Shown: positions 51,445-59,231 of the stretch, piece after piece
How the letters are laid out: each line of letters opens with the position of its first letter
Numbering within the stretch: the first letter of the stretch is position 1
NCBI RefSeq assembly: GCF_036032445.1
Contig: NZ_CP107932.1
Span: 6,822,501-6,886,500, forward strand
Direction of reading: 5' to 3'
DNA: 64,000 bases
Source of the DNA: Nocardia sp. NBC_00416
GTDB taxonomy: Bacteria; Actinomycetota; Actinomycetes; Mycobacteriales; Mycobacteriaceae
Position numbers and translations under genes: made by a program
The notes under the pieces: generated by a model
Seen by the model: the letters and a program-made list of their open reading frames with translations, nothing else
Databases searched by the model: none
What the model was told of the DNA's origin: nothing

Positions 51445-51902
51445 CACGACTCCACCGGTTCGAAGCAGACGATATCGCGGATACTGCCGACCCGTTCCGC
51501 GCGCCAGCGGGGCGCCACCCGCAGGCCGGCGGTGAGACGGGACGGGTCGCCGCCGGTGTCCACGGCGTGGAACAGGGCGCCCGTGGTGCCGTCGATGGCG
51601 ATCAGGGCCCAGGCGAAGTGATCGGCCGCGATCTCGTCGCCGGGTCGGGTGGGCACCCAGGTCCAGTGGGTGACCGTGCCCGCGGGTGTCAGCCGGACCA
51701 GTTCGCCGGTGGGCGCCGCGGAGACCGGATCGAACTCCAGCGCGGGGCAGAGCACCGCGCCGGACGCGGTGCGCACCCCGTACAGTTCGCCGTCGCGCAG
51801 ACCGCCGAGGAACGTGCCGATCTTCTCGCCGACAGTTCTGTTGTACGGGAATTCGATGCTGTAGGGCGCGGTCAGGCTCGCGTCCGGGGACTCGGCTGTC
51901 AT
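51444..51902 (-). CDS. DUF35-like OB-fold protein with degenerate Zn site
   Basis: 152 aa, first gene of the operon. It has the OB-fold outline (GELVRLTPAGTVTHWTWVPT and GALFHAVDTGGDPSRLTAGL) but only single Cys (GAVLCPALEF) where the partner has a four-Cys ribbon. The two adjacent DUF35 genes together equal the length of a single two-domain DUF35 protein in mycobacterial ltp3/ltp4 clusters (recalled, not checked), so they may be a split form of it. The ATG at 51902 starts a clean N-terminus. Confidence 0.72.
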   Translation of the reverse strand: MTAESPDASLTAPYSIEFPYNRTVGEKIGTFLGGLRDGELYGVRTASGAVLCPALEFDPVSAAPTGELVRLTPAGTVTHWTWVPTRPGDEIAADHFAWALIAIDGTTGALFHAVDTGGDPSRLTAGLRVAPRWRAERVGSIRDIVCFEPVES

Positions 51903-51975
51903 CGGTCTCCTGCCGATCGGGTGCGCGGTCCGGCACTGGGCCGCGTGTCGATCGTGTCCCGCGCGGCCGCCGCTG

Positions 51976-51995
51976 TCAATCACTTGATTGAATCA
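51976..51995. promoter_or_regulatory. Nested TetR-type dyads before the thiolase operon
   Basis: TCAATC-ACTT-GATTGA (51976-51991) and TGATT-G-AATCA (51985-51995) overlap. They lie 74-93 bases upstream of the first DUF35 start. The half-site is the same as at 8388-8416. Confidence 0.6.
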
Positions 51996-52082
51996 GTTGA
52001 TAGTTCCAGTGTCCCGCGTCCGGAACGCTTGTGCGATCCTCGGTGCATCGCCCGCGAGCATGACGTAAGCTCCGGACTAAAG

Positions 52083-52096
52083 TAGAACCTGTTCCA
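52083..52096. promoter_or_regulatory. KstR-type operator upstream of the aldehyde dehydrogenase
   Basis: TAGAACCTGTTCCA fits TNNAACNNGTTNNA fully. It lies 25 bases before the ALDH start, and 181 bases from the divergent DUF35 start, so it may act on both sides. Confidence 0.72.
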
Positions 52097-52121
52097 ATTC
52101 CTCCGGTGAGGAGAGATCACC

Positions 52122-53657
52122 ATGGCCATCGTTGAACAGCTGGAGCCGACCACCGACGGGCGGCGTCGACTCGAGCTGCGCAGCCCCGCTACCCGTGAAC
52201 GCGTCGGCGAGATCGAGGTGAGTACGGCCGACGATGTGGCCGCGGTCCTGGCCACGGCGCGCGCGGCGCAGCCGGGCTGGGCCGCCCGGCCGGTCAAAGA
52301 GCGCGCCGCGATCATCCGCAACGCGGTCTCGGTGCTGCTCGCGCGGCGCGACGAGATCGTCGAGACGGTGATGCAGGAGACCGGTAAACCGCGCGTCGAG
52401 GCGCTCGCCGTCGAGATGGTTCCGGCCTGCGATTTCCTGAACTACTGGAGCGGCCGGGCGCCCAAGGATCTGGCCGACGAGAACCGGCGGCTGCACGGCT
52501 ACATGCTGCCGCTGAAGAAACTCGTCATCAACTATCAGGCGCTCGGCGTGGTCGGGGTGATCACGCCCTGGAACGGCCCGTTCATCCTCTCCCTCAACCC
52601 GATCGCCCAAGCGCTGCTGGCCGGCAACTCGGTGGTCCTCAAGCCGTCCGAGGTCACCCCGCATTCGGGGGAGTGGGCGGTCAAGGTGCTGCACGAGGCG
52701 GGCGTGCCCGAGGATGTCCTGCAGGTCGTGCACGGTGACGGCGAGACCGGCGCGGCGCTGGTCGACGGCGATATCGACAAGATCTCGTTCACCGGCAGCG
52801 TCGGCACCGGGAAGAAGATCGCCGCCGCGTGCGCCGGCCGGTTGATTCCCTGCACCCTCGAACTCGGCGGCAAGGACGCGATGATCGTCTGCGCCGACGC
52901 CGACCTGGATCGCGCGTCCCTCGGCGCGGTGTATCTGTCGATGTTCAACACCGGTCAGGTCTGCGTCGGAGTCGAGCGGATCTACGTGGTGGACAGCATC
53001 GCCGACCGGTTCATCGAAGAGGTGCGCAAACGCGCCGCCGAGGTCACCTACGGGGCCGTCGGCAAGGATGTCGGCCCGCTGTTCTGGGACCGGCAGCTGG
53101 AGATCGTCGAGAAGCACGTCGAGGACGCCAAGGCCAAGGGCGCCACCATCCTGCTCGGCGGTGAATCCGATACTGCCGAAGGCGTGTTCTTCAAGCCGAC
53201 GGTGGTCGTGGACGTCACCCACGATATGGACATCATGCAGCAGGAGACCTTCGGTCCGATCGTCGCGATCATGCGAGTGCGCGACGAGGAGGAGGCCGTG
53301 AAACTGGCCAACGACTGCCAGTACGGGCTCAGCGGCAGCGTGTTCACCAAGGACAAGGCCAAGGTCGTCCGCCTCGCCAAACAGCTCAAGACCGGCTCGG
53401 TAGTGCAGAACGACGCGTCGGTGATCTATGGCGTCGCCGAAGCGCCGTTCGGCGGCCGCAAGGACAGCGGTCTGGGCACGGTCAACGGCCGCGACGCGCT
53501 GCGCGGATTCGCCCACCCGCAGCCCGTGCTGCTCGACCGCTGGGGTCTGAAGAAGGAAAGCATCTGGTACCCCTACAGCGAGGCCACGGCCGCCACGCTG
53601 GAGAAGAGCATCGCCACCCTGTTCGGCAACAAGATCATGCGCCGCCTGGTGCGCTGA
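52122..53657 (+). CDS. NAD-dependent aldehyde dehydrogenase
   Basis: 511 aa, class-3-like ALDH. Segments: GVVGVITPWNGPFILSLNPI, KPSEVTPHSG, FTGSVGTGK, catalytic Glu in LELGGKDAMIV, nucleophile Cys in NTGQVCVGVER and PFGGRKDSGLG. The C-terminal tail is longer and ends with a hydrophobic helix (SIATLFGNKIMRRL), possibly membrane attached. A KstR box precedes it, so it may oxidise an aldehyde from sterol side-chain or propionyl removal. GGAGAG lies upstream of the ATG. Confidence 0.9.
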   Translation: MAIVEQLEPTTDGRRRLELRSPATRERVGEIEVSTADDVAAVLATARAAQPGWAARPVKERAAIIRNAVSVLLARRDEIVETVMQETGKPRVEALAVEMVPACDFLNYWSGRAPKDLADENRRLHGYMLPLKKLVINYQALGVVGVITPWNGPFILSLNPIAQALLAGNSVVLKPSEVTPHSGEWAVKVLHEAGVPEDVLQVVHGDGETGAALVDGDIDKISFTGSVGTGKKIAAACAGRLIPCTLELGGKDAMIVCADADLDRASLGAVYLSMFNTGQVCVGVERIYVVDSIADRFIEEVRKRAAEVTYGAVGKDVGPLFWDRQLEIVEKHVEDAKAKGATILLGGESDTAEGVFFKPTVVVDVTHDMDIMQQETFGPIVAIMRVRDEEEAVKLANDCQYGLSGSVFTKDKAKVVRLAKQLKTGSVVQNDASVIYGVAEAPFGGRKDSGLGTVNGRDALRGFAHPQPVLLDRWGLKKESIWYPYSEATAATLEKSIATLFGNKIMRRLVR

Positions 53658-53668
53658 CCCCCCGACCC

Positions 53669-53692
53669 GGCCGCCTGTTCAGTCAGGCGGCC
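53669..53692. terminator. Bidirectional terminator ALDH / DedA
   Basis: GGCCGCCTG / CAGGCGGCC, a perfect 9-base stem with a 6-base loop. It lies between the convergent genes and covers the DedA stop codon. Confidence 0.65.
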
Positions 53693-54402
53693 GGGTGGTC
53701 GGCGGGTTCGTCGCCGTCCGCGGCGGGGGACTTGCCGCGCCCCGACCGATACCGCTTGACGACCTCCCAGGCGATCGGCAGCACCGAGACCACCACGATG
53801 AGCAGGAAGATCAGATCGACGTTGTCGCGAACGACGGTGATCTGGCCCAGCAGATAACCGAGCATCGTGACCCCGGCGCCCCACAGCACGCCGCCGACGA
53901 TGTTGTAGGTCAGGAATATCGAGTACTTCATCTTGGCCGCGCCCGCGACCAGCGGCGCATAGGTCCGCACGATGGGCACGAACCGGGCCAGCACGATGGT
54001 GATCGGCCCGTGCCGCTCGAAGAACGCGTGCGATTCGTCGATATAGGACTTCTTGAAGATCTTCGCGTCGTCACTGGAGAACAGCGCCGTCCCGCCCTTG
54101 GCGCCGATCAGATAGCCCACCTGATCGCCCGCTATCGCCGCCAGCGGGATCAGGACCAGCAGTACCCCGATCGGCGCGAAGGGTTCGATCTCCGCCGATT
54201 TCGAGGCCGCGATGAGGCCCGCCGTGAACAGCAGCGAATCACCGGGCAGTAGCGGGAACAGCAGACCCGACTCGATGAACACCACGATGAGCAGCCCCAG
54301 CAGTACCCAGGTGCCGAACGAATTGAGCAGATTCACCGGGTCCAGAAAACCCGGCATCAGGGCAAGTTCGGTGGTGGTCGCCGCGACGGCAGAGTAACTC
54401 AC
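53683..54402 (-). CDS. DedA-family membrane protein
   Basis: 239 aa with several hydrophobic helices. Conserved DedA features: FIESGLLFPLLPGDSLLF, GDQVGYLIGA, and the basic segment ARFVPIVRTYAPLVAGAAKM (F/Y-x-R-x3-P/G region). DedA proteins are believed to act as phospholipid (e.g. undecaprenyl phosphate or phosphatidylethanolamine) flippases. GTG start at 54402. Confidence 0.88.
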   Translation of the reverse strand: MSYSAVAATTTELALMPGFLDPVNLLNSFGTWVLLGLLIVVFIESGLLFPLLPGDSLLFTAGLIAASKSAEIEPFAPIGVLLVLIPLAAIAGDQVGYLIGAKGGTALFSSDDAKIFKKSYIDESHAFFERHGPITIVLARFVPIVRTYAPLVAGAAKMKYSIFLTYNIVGGVLWGAGVTMLGYLLGQITVVRDNVDLIFLLIVVVSVLPIAWEVVKRYRSGRGKSPAADGDEPADHPAA

Positions 54403-54483
54403 CCCGCCGAAGATACCGCAGCAGAGTTCGCCACCAATATCCGGATTGCCGGATTTGTGAATATATAGCGGACCGGTAGCCGG

Positions 54484-54999
54484 TCACTGGTTCGCGGCGC
54501 GCTGTCGCAGCGTCGTCTCGATCGCCGCCACCCGTGCCGCGGGGATCCCCCAGGGCTGCTCGATCCCCAGCCGGGTATCCAGGTCCCACAGCACGCACTC
54601 CTCGTCCGGCCGGGCCGCCAGCGACCACGCCACGACGGTCCGGCCCAGCTGGCTCTCCATATCGCCGTGCCCGGTATCCGGCGTGCCGTCGCCCTCCGGA
54701 TAGTGGTGCAGGAACTGCCCGTAGGCGCGCGAGCAGAAATCCGCGTACCGCCGGGTGCACAGGATGAGACCGTGCCACGCCTCGTCGACCGCATGGGACG
54801 GCATGCCGATCACCTGGCCGTCCGCCAGGGCGGGGCCGCAACAGCGCAACCACTGGCGCAGTCCGGTGGCGACCAGTTCGCGCGGCTCCCAGGGGCAGGT
54901 CTTGAAAACGGCGTCGGAGAGGTCGAGTTCGTCGACCGCGCGGGCTACGGCGGCGGGATCGACACCGCGGGGTCGCCGGAGCGGAGCGAAGAAGAACAC
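54484..54999 (-). CDS. Glycine-rich-domain-protein (GRDP)-like, unknown
   Basis: 171 aa from GTG 54999; a longer frame to 55104 would overlap the divergent gene and is disfavoured. The pattern ASHAVDEAWHGLILCTRRYA then FCSRAYGQFLHHYP is the conserved VDExWHxxILxTRxYxxF motif of glycine-rich-domain-type proteins, here with residue 1 as Pro-Ser in SHAVDEAWH. The rest is a compact alpha/beta domain. It lies divergent from two Gly/Cys-tail membrane proteins, a pairing also recalled from Streptomyces. Function unknown. Confidence 0.6.
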   Translation of the reverse strand: MFFFAPLRRPRGVDPAAVARAVDELDLSDAVFKTCPWEPRELVATGLRQWLRCCGPALADGQVIGMPSHAVDEAWHGLILCTRRYADFCSRAYGQFLHHYPEGDGTPDTGHGDMESQLGRTVVAWSLAARPDEECVLWDLDTRLGIEQPWGIPAARVAAIETTLRQRAANQ

Positions 55000-55088
55000 T
55001 GTGTCATTATCCCGCCGACGCTGTCCGTGTCGCAGTCGCCGCCGCGAAACCACTGCACGCCAGAGTTGTTCGCCGGTACCGTTGAAAG

Positions 55089-55406
55089 ATGGATGTGGCG
55101 GCATTGTTCATCATGTTGATGTTGGGCCTCTTTTGTCTCGGGGTCTTCGTCGCCGTCATTGTCGTGATCGCCAAATCGTCCTCGGGCGGTGGTCGCCGCG
55201 GGCGTAGCCGGGGCGGATATTCCGCCGGCGGCGTCTGGGTCGCCGATAGCGGTTCGGGCGGCTGGGGTTCCGGCGATACCGGTGGGAGTTCCGGTGACGG
55301 CGGTTCCTCGGGGAGCAGCTGCGGCGGCGGTGGGGGAGGAAGTAGCTGTGGCGGGGGCGGCGGCGGGGGCGGGGGTGGCTGTGGAGGAGGCGGCGGGGGT
55401 GGCTGA
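55089..55406 (+). CDS. Single-pass membrane protein with Gly/Cys-rich tail
   Basis: 105 aa. One N-terminal membrane helix (ALFIMLMLGLFCLGVFVAVI) and a basic stop-transfer (RRGRSRGG). The rest is a low-complexity tail rich in Gly and Ser, with Cys at intervals (SSCGGGGGG). It closely resembles the next gene and the tail of TIGR04222-type membrane proteins. No enzyme domain. It may be a cell-envelope or metal/thiol-responsive anchor. Confidence 0.6.
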   Translation: MDVAALFIMLMLGLFCLGVFVAVIVVIAKSSSGGGRRGRSRGGYSAGGVWVADSGSGGWGSGDTGGSSGDGGSSGSSCGGGGGGSSCGGGGGGGGGGCGGGGGGG

Positions 55407-55447
55407 CCGTAGAGCGGGCAGACTGATTCCCGAACCTCGTTCCGGCC

Positions 55448-55735
55448 ATGGCTGATCCGGCCGCGCTGCTCATTCTGTCGGTGTTCGGGGTGGGCTGTGT
55501 CGTACTGGTGGTGGGAGTAGCGGTCGTGCTTTTCCTGACGAGATCGCCGAGTGAGGGTCGGTCGCGTCGTAGCCGATGGTCCCGCCGCCGCGGCGGATAT
55601 CCCTCCGGTGGGGCGGGTGAAGCCTGGCTCGCCGATAGCGGTTCGGGCGGAGCCGATTCCGGCGGCGGAAGCGGCGGTGGCAGTAGCTGTGGTGGCGGCG
55701 GTGGGGGCTGCGGAGGTGGTGGCGTGGGAAGCTGA
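55448..55735 (+). CDS. Paralogous Gly/Cys-tail membrane protein
   Basis: 95 aa. Same plan as the preceding gene: a membrane helix (LLILSVFGVGCVVLVVGVAV), Arg-rich connector and a tail with (A/V)WxADSGSGG followed by SSCGGGGGGCGGGG. The shared ADSGSGG stretch and the layout point to a local duplication. Confidence 0.6.
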   Translation: MADPAALLILSVFGVGCVVLVVGVAVVLFLTRSPSEGRSRRSRWSRRRGGYPSGGAGEAWLADSGSGGADSGGGSGGGSSCGGGGGGCGGGGVGS

Positions 55736-56122
55736 GGGCGAGGCCGGGTCAGGCGGAAGCTGTTATCCCACTACCGTATTCGGTCGAGCGTGGGATTCGC
55801 TATTTCCGCCCGGCGGATCGACGAATTGGATGTAACCTGGGGTTGCGTGTAATATTCCGGTCGGCGCAAACGAATTCACTCTCGTGAAGACGGGGCGTTC
55901 CGCCGCTCGGTGTGGGAAGTGTTGCGACACAGGATCTGCCGACACGCCCTTGATACCGATTTGATATATATTGGAACTCAGTAATTTCAAACTATGCCGT
56001 CCAAATCGATGATATGCAGTAAATTATCCGATTGAACGCAGGTTGTTGCGTAAAAGTGCCGTAATGCGCGAATTGTCCACCTGTTCTGCGGAATTGGACA
56101 AACGACCATAGACGGTTCCCGG
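55736..56122. other. AT-richer gap without a gene
   Basis: 387 bases with clearly lower GC than the surroundings (stretches such as TGATATATATTGG, CAGTAAATTATCC). No frame has a credible start and family pattern. Short stretches before 56123 could be the promoter of the membrane peptide. Confidence 0.55.
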
Positions 56123-56293
56123 GTGCGTCTCCATCTTGCGATCGCTACTCTGCGTGCCGTGGTTACCGCATTGGTAGTGCTCGCAATCCTGATTCTCGTT
56201 GCCTCCGTAGTCCATCTCGCCAGCCGCCCGCCGGAGGACCTCGCCCCCCGGAGAGCGCGGGCGCGGGCCGGCTCGGAGACCTACTCCGACTGA
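56123..56293 (+). CDS. 56-aa single-TM peptide
   Basis: From GTG 56123 to TGA 56293. A hydrophobic segment (AVVTALVVLAILILVASVV) lies near the middle and a basic/Pro-rich tail (PPEDLAPRRARARAG) follows. It would be anchored with a short cytoplasmic or external tail. Its end overlaps the end of the convergent deazaflavin gene by 13 bases. No homologue is recognised; the call rests on the open frame and composition. Confidence 0.4.
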   Translation: MRLHLAIATLRAVVTALVVLAILILVASVVHLASRPPEDLAPRRARARAGSETYSD

Positions 56294-56730
56294 CCCGCAC
56301 CACCCGCGGGCGAAAGCACCACCACCGCAATCGGACGCTTCGTCTTCCGCTGGTACTCGCTGTACCGGCCCTGATTCACCGCGTCCACCAAACCCCAGCG
56401 GCGCGCGTACTCCGGATCATCGGGCCCGGTGGCCCGGGCGACAACCGGAAACGCGCGCCGCCCCACCTGGATCGCACACTCCGGCCGCGCCTTCACATTC
56501 GCGAGCCACCCCGGCGGCCGCGGTGACCCACCGTTCGACGCGGTCACCAGATAATCCTCCCCGTCCCTGGCGTAGGTCAGCGCCGAAGTCCGCGCCTGCC
56601 CGGTCTTACGGCCCACGGTCTGCAGCAGCAGCGTCGGATTCCCGAACAGCAGCCGGTGCCCCACGAGCCCGCCACTCTTCTCGTACACCCACTGATGCGC
56701 CTGCAACGCCCGTACGAACAACCCGGCCAC
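56281..56730 (-). CDS. Deazaflavin (F420)-dependent oxidoreductase-family protein
   Basis: 149 aa, Ddn-type split barrel: LLLQTVGRKTGQARTSALTY, DYLVTASNGGSPRPPGWLANVKARPE (I cite only short pieces as family-typical) and a C-terminal PIAVVVLSP strand. The GTG start at 56730 has GGAGGAGGGCGT in front. Substrate unknown; F420 use is typical of the family but not proven. Confidence 0.85.
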   Translation of the reverse strand: MAGLFVRALQAHQWVYEKSGGLVGHRLLFGNPTLLLQTVGRKTGQARTSALTYARDGEDYLVTASNGGSPRPPGWLANVKARPECAIQVGRRAFPVVARATGPDDPEYARRWGLVDAVNQGRYSEYQRKTKRPIAVVVLSPAGGAGQSE

Positions 56731-56879
56731 ACGCCCTCCTCCGGTTCGGCAACAGTCCCAACCCTAACGAGGAGACCGACCTCCCCGCTGACCCCATCGA
56801 CCGCATCCCGCATCGATCGACTGGCCCCAGTCACGCCGACCGGGTACCATCCCACAGTTGCGGCCCCAGGTCGCGACGA

Positions 56880-56953
56880 GGGGCGGTAGCTCAGTCGGTT
56901 AGAGCCGTGGACTCATAATCCATTGGTCGTGGGTTCGAGCCCCACCCGCCCCA
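56880..56953 (+). tRNA. tRNA-Met (anticodon CAT), elongator type
   Basis: Acceptor stem GGGGCGG / CCGCCCC, D arm GCTC...GAGC, anticodon stem GTGGA/TCCAT with loop CTCATAA (anticodon CAT). T arm is GTGGG-TTCGAGC-CCCAC; discriminator A; CCA not encoded. The initiator-specific features (three G-C pairs next to the loop, mismatch at position 1) are absent, so it is the elongator form. Confidence 0.92.
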
Positions 56954-57068
56954 CAGTGAAAGGCCAGTTCAGGGTCATGGGGTTCGACCGGATTCGGATA
57001 GCGAATCCGTCGTGGGACAGCAGTAGTGAAACTGCTATCCGTATGGATGTTTCTGACCTGTGACCGGG

Positions 57069-58295
57069 TCAGGCAGTGACGCCCAGCCGAGCCGCAAGCG
57101 CCCGCGACTCGCGCTCGTTGAGGCGACCGCCGTGCATGACCAAGTCGGCCGCCAGAGAGCGCGCCAGCGGATGGCACTTCATCGACTCTTCGCTTACGGC
57201 GGTGCCGGTGCGTAGCGCGCCGAGCGTGCCGAGCCAATCCCGTTGTTGCGCATAGGCGCGGGACAGTTCCAGCCACAGCCGCGAACGGCGGTCGACCGAC
57301 GGCACCGCGTCGGGATCGACGGCACTTGCCGCGTCCAACGCTCCGCCGGACTTGCGCAGGTCGACCTGTACGGACACGGCGCTGACTTCGGTGTTCGCTA
57401 CACCGAAAAGCGTCCAGGGATGGGCCGAACCGGCGGGCAGTGCCCGCGCCATCCCCATCGCTTGGTCTATGCCGCGTAGCGCGTCGCCTTCGCGGCCGAT
57501 ACGGGCGGCTGTGATCGCGCCGTGCAGTTGGCAGGCGCCCCAGAGCGCTTGTGCGTCCTGGTCGCCGTCCAAGTGCGGTTCCAGTAGCGCCACGGCATCG
57601 GACGCAAGGTGGTAGGCGTCCTCCTCGCGGCCCGTCGAGCGCCAGACGTTGCCGAGTACCCAGGACGCCGACGCGAGCGTTACCGGGTCGTCGGCGACCT
57701 CGGCGGCCGACATGCAGCGGTCGGCGGCGAGCCACAACAGCGGCGCGTCAGCGACCCATGCAAGGACTTGTTCGGACAGCGCGTAGGCACCCGACAGCGC
57801 TGCTGCTGCGGCGCGGCGTTCCTGTCCGTCGAGAGTGCGCAGCGCGCGGCGGCCGTCGCGGATCAGTTCGGGCAGCATCGTCCCCGCATCGGCGCGCGGT
57901 GTCGCCGATGTGTGCCACATCCGCCAAGCGCGCTCGACCCGTGCGGCGAGTTCGGCGGGGTCGACCGGCGACGGTGACGGGGTGAGGTCTACACCCTCTA
58001 TAGCCTCGCGGATTGCGGGCACGACGGGGTGCCCGGCGCGGCGCGAGATGCCGACCAGCAACTCGTGGTCGCCGGTTATCTCGGTCAAGTCCCGCACGCC
58101 GAGCGCTTGCCCGATCCGTAGCAGCATGTCCAGCCCGGGCGGGTGCTGTAGACGGCCTTTCTCGACGTCACGTAGCCAGTCCTCGGACCGGCCGACCAGA
58201 CCGGCGACGACGGCACGGGTGCGGCCGGTGCGGGTGCGGATGTTCTGGATGCGTTCGCCTATCGCGCGTGCGGCGAGTTCGTCAGGGGTCGGCAT
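57069..58295 (-). CDS. XRE regulator with TPR-like C-terminal domain
   Basis: 408 aa. HTH_XRE: AIGERIQNIRTRTGRTRAVVAGLVGRSEDWLRDVEKGR (residues ~11-48). The long remainder is alpha-helical with paired helices (AAAAALSGAYALSEQVLAWV, TLASASWVLGNVWRSTGREE, LWLELSRAYAQQRDWLG), typical of TPR-like sensor domains in actinobacterial regulators. ATG 58295. It sits downstream of a tRNA and divergent from a conserved-looking small gene pair; the intergenic region has many dyads. Confidence 0.85.
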   Translation of the reverse strand: MPTPDELAARAIGERIQNIRTRTGRTRAVVAGLVGRSEDWLRDVEKGRLQHPPGLDMLLRIGQALGVRDLTEITGDHELLVGISRRAGHPVVPAIREAIEGVDLTPSPSPVDPAELAARVERAWRMWHTSATPRADAGTMLPELIRDGRRALRTLDGQERRAAAAALSGAYALSEQVLAWVADAPLLWLAADRCMSAAEVADDPVTLASASWVLGNVWRSTGREEDAYHLASDAVALLEPHLDGDQDAQALWGACQLHGAITAARIGREGDALRGIDQAMGMARALPAGSAHPWTLFGVANTEVSAVSVQVDLRKSGGALDAASAVDPDAVPSVDRRSRLWLELSRAYAQQRDWLGTLGALRTGTAVSEESMKCHPLARSLAADLVMHGGRLNERESRALAARLGVTA

Positions 58296-58308
58296 AGCGG
58301 CCTGCCTT

Positions 58309-58440
58309 CTTCGCGGATCGGGTCCACTTCGCGGATACCCCCGGCCCGTCGGCCGGGGGAGATGTCCTCCGCGAAGAGGTAACTCCAGGATAGGGCCGCT
58401 GGTGGAGTCCGACCAGCGGCTCGAGTAGGGGGAATCCCCC
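58309..58440. promoter_or_regulatory. Dense array of dyads between the XRE gene and its divergent pair
   Basis: CTTCGCGGA occurs at 58309-58317 and 58327-58335 (18 bases apart) and inverted as TCCGCGAAG at 58368-58376. Between the last two lies the hairpin CCCCCGGCC-CGTC-GGCCGGGGG (58338-58359). Then come GCCGCTGGT-8-ACCAGCGGC (58395-58420, perfect) and GGGGG-AAT-CCCCC (58428-58440). Spacing of the repeats suggests helical-phase binding by the XRE regulator. The remaining bases up to 58578 hold no gene. Confidence 0.6.
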
Positions 58441-58578
58441 CATCCCGCACAGTGGTTCGTACCCACCGGTGCGGCCAGGGCGCAGCGCGCAGGATTTCCA
58501 GCGCCCCGCCGCCGAGTGTCGAGCCCCGGCGGCGGGCGCAAGTCAGCGACCGCAGGGGACAGGGACAGGGGACACCCG

Positions 58579-58884
58579 ATGCGCTACCGGCCGACCGCAC
58601 TCGGATATGTGGATCTGGACGTGAGCACGGCTTTGGCTTGGGACCGGGCGCAGGTCCAACGCCTGGCGCGTCATCTCGGTTACCTGGTGATCTGGCCTGA
58701 TCTATCGTCGGTGCTCCCGCTGTTCGATCAGGTCCGCGCTGCCGATGTGGATGCGGTCGTCATGCCCGGTCCGCACCATCTCGGTCCGCTGGAGTTGAAC
58801 AGGGTTATGGATGTCGCCGATGTGGAGACGGTGTTACCCCGCTTGTCCTTCGCGCGGTGGTCGCTGGTGAGGCATGGGCAGTGA
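58579..58884 (+). CDS. Small protein with resolvase-like N-terminus
   Basis: 101 aa. RPTALGYVDLDVSTALAWDR then HLGYLVIWPDLSSVLPLFDQVRAADVDAVVMPGPHHLG resembles the beta-alpha-beta core of serine-recombinase (resolvase) N-termini, with a Gly-Tyr-Val start. The catalytic Ser/Arg set is not complete. Such proteins are often found beside XRE-TPR regulators in Nocardia-like genomes and have no known role. It shares its stop with the next start (GTGA). Confidence 0.5.
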   Translation: MRYRPTALGYVDLDVSTALAWDRAQVQRLARHLGYLVIWPDLSSVLPLFDQVRAADVDAVVMPGPHHLGPLELNRVMDVADVETVLPRLSFARWSLVRHGQ

Positions 58885-59036
58885 TCGTGTTGGGGTACGT
58901 CGTCGCGATCGGTCTGCCGTCGGCGGTGCTGGTGTGGGCGGTGGCGTGGCCGGCACCGGAAGCCCGTCGGCCCACGACCAGCGAGGAAAATACGACAGCG
59001 AGTGCTGATTGCCGGGGCTCGGAACCGTTGTCGTAG
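58881..59036 (+). CDS. 51-aa membrane peptide coupled to the resolvase-like gene
   Basis: GTG 58881 overlaps the upstream stop. The first half is a membrane helix (VLGYVVAIGLPSAVLVWAVA), the rest polar. The short size, coupling and hydrophobic character suggest a small membrane partner of the preceding gene; no homologue is recognised. Confidence 0.45.
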   Translation: MIVLGYVVAIGLPSAVLVWAVAWPAPEARRPTTSEENTTASADCRGSEPLS

Positions 59037-59231
59037 GGGGTCGGTGGGGGTGCTGCGGTCGGTGCGGCGGGAGACGACCTCGTCGATCGTGAGGTTCTTT
59101 GCGGGGCCGCAGTGAGCCGACCGGGATCGAACTCGGAATCTCACACCGGGACGGCCGGGGCGGTCGACGCGAGGGGTGAGAACGGCCGGCATACCTTGTG
59201 TGTCAGGTCGGCCCGAGTTCAGAATCGCGGT

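Noticed and set aside
56880-57068. Integration attachment site of a genomic island at the tRNA 3' end
   Set aside because: I see no second copy of the tRNA 3' sequence and no integrase within the window; left only as a question.
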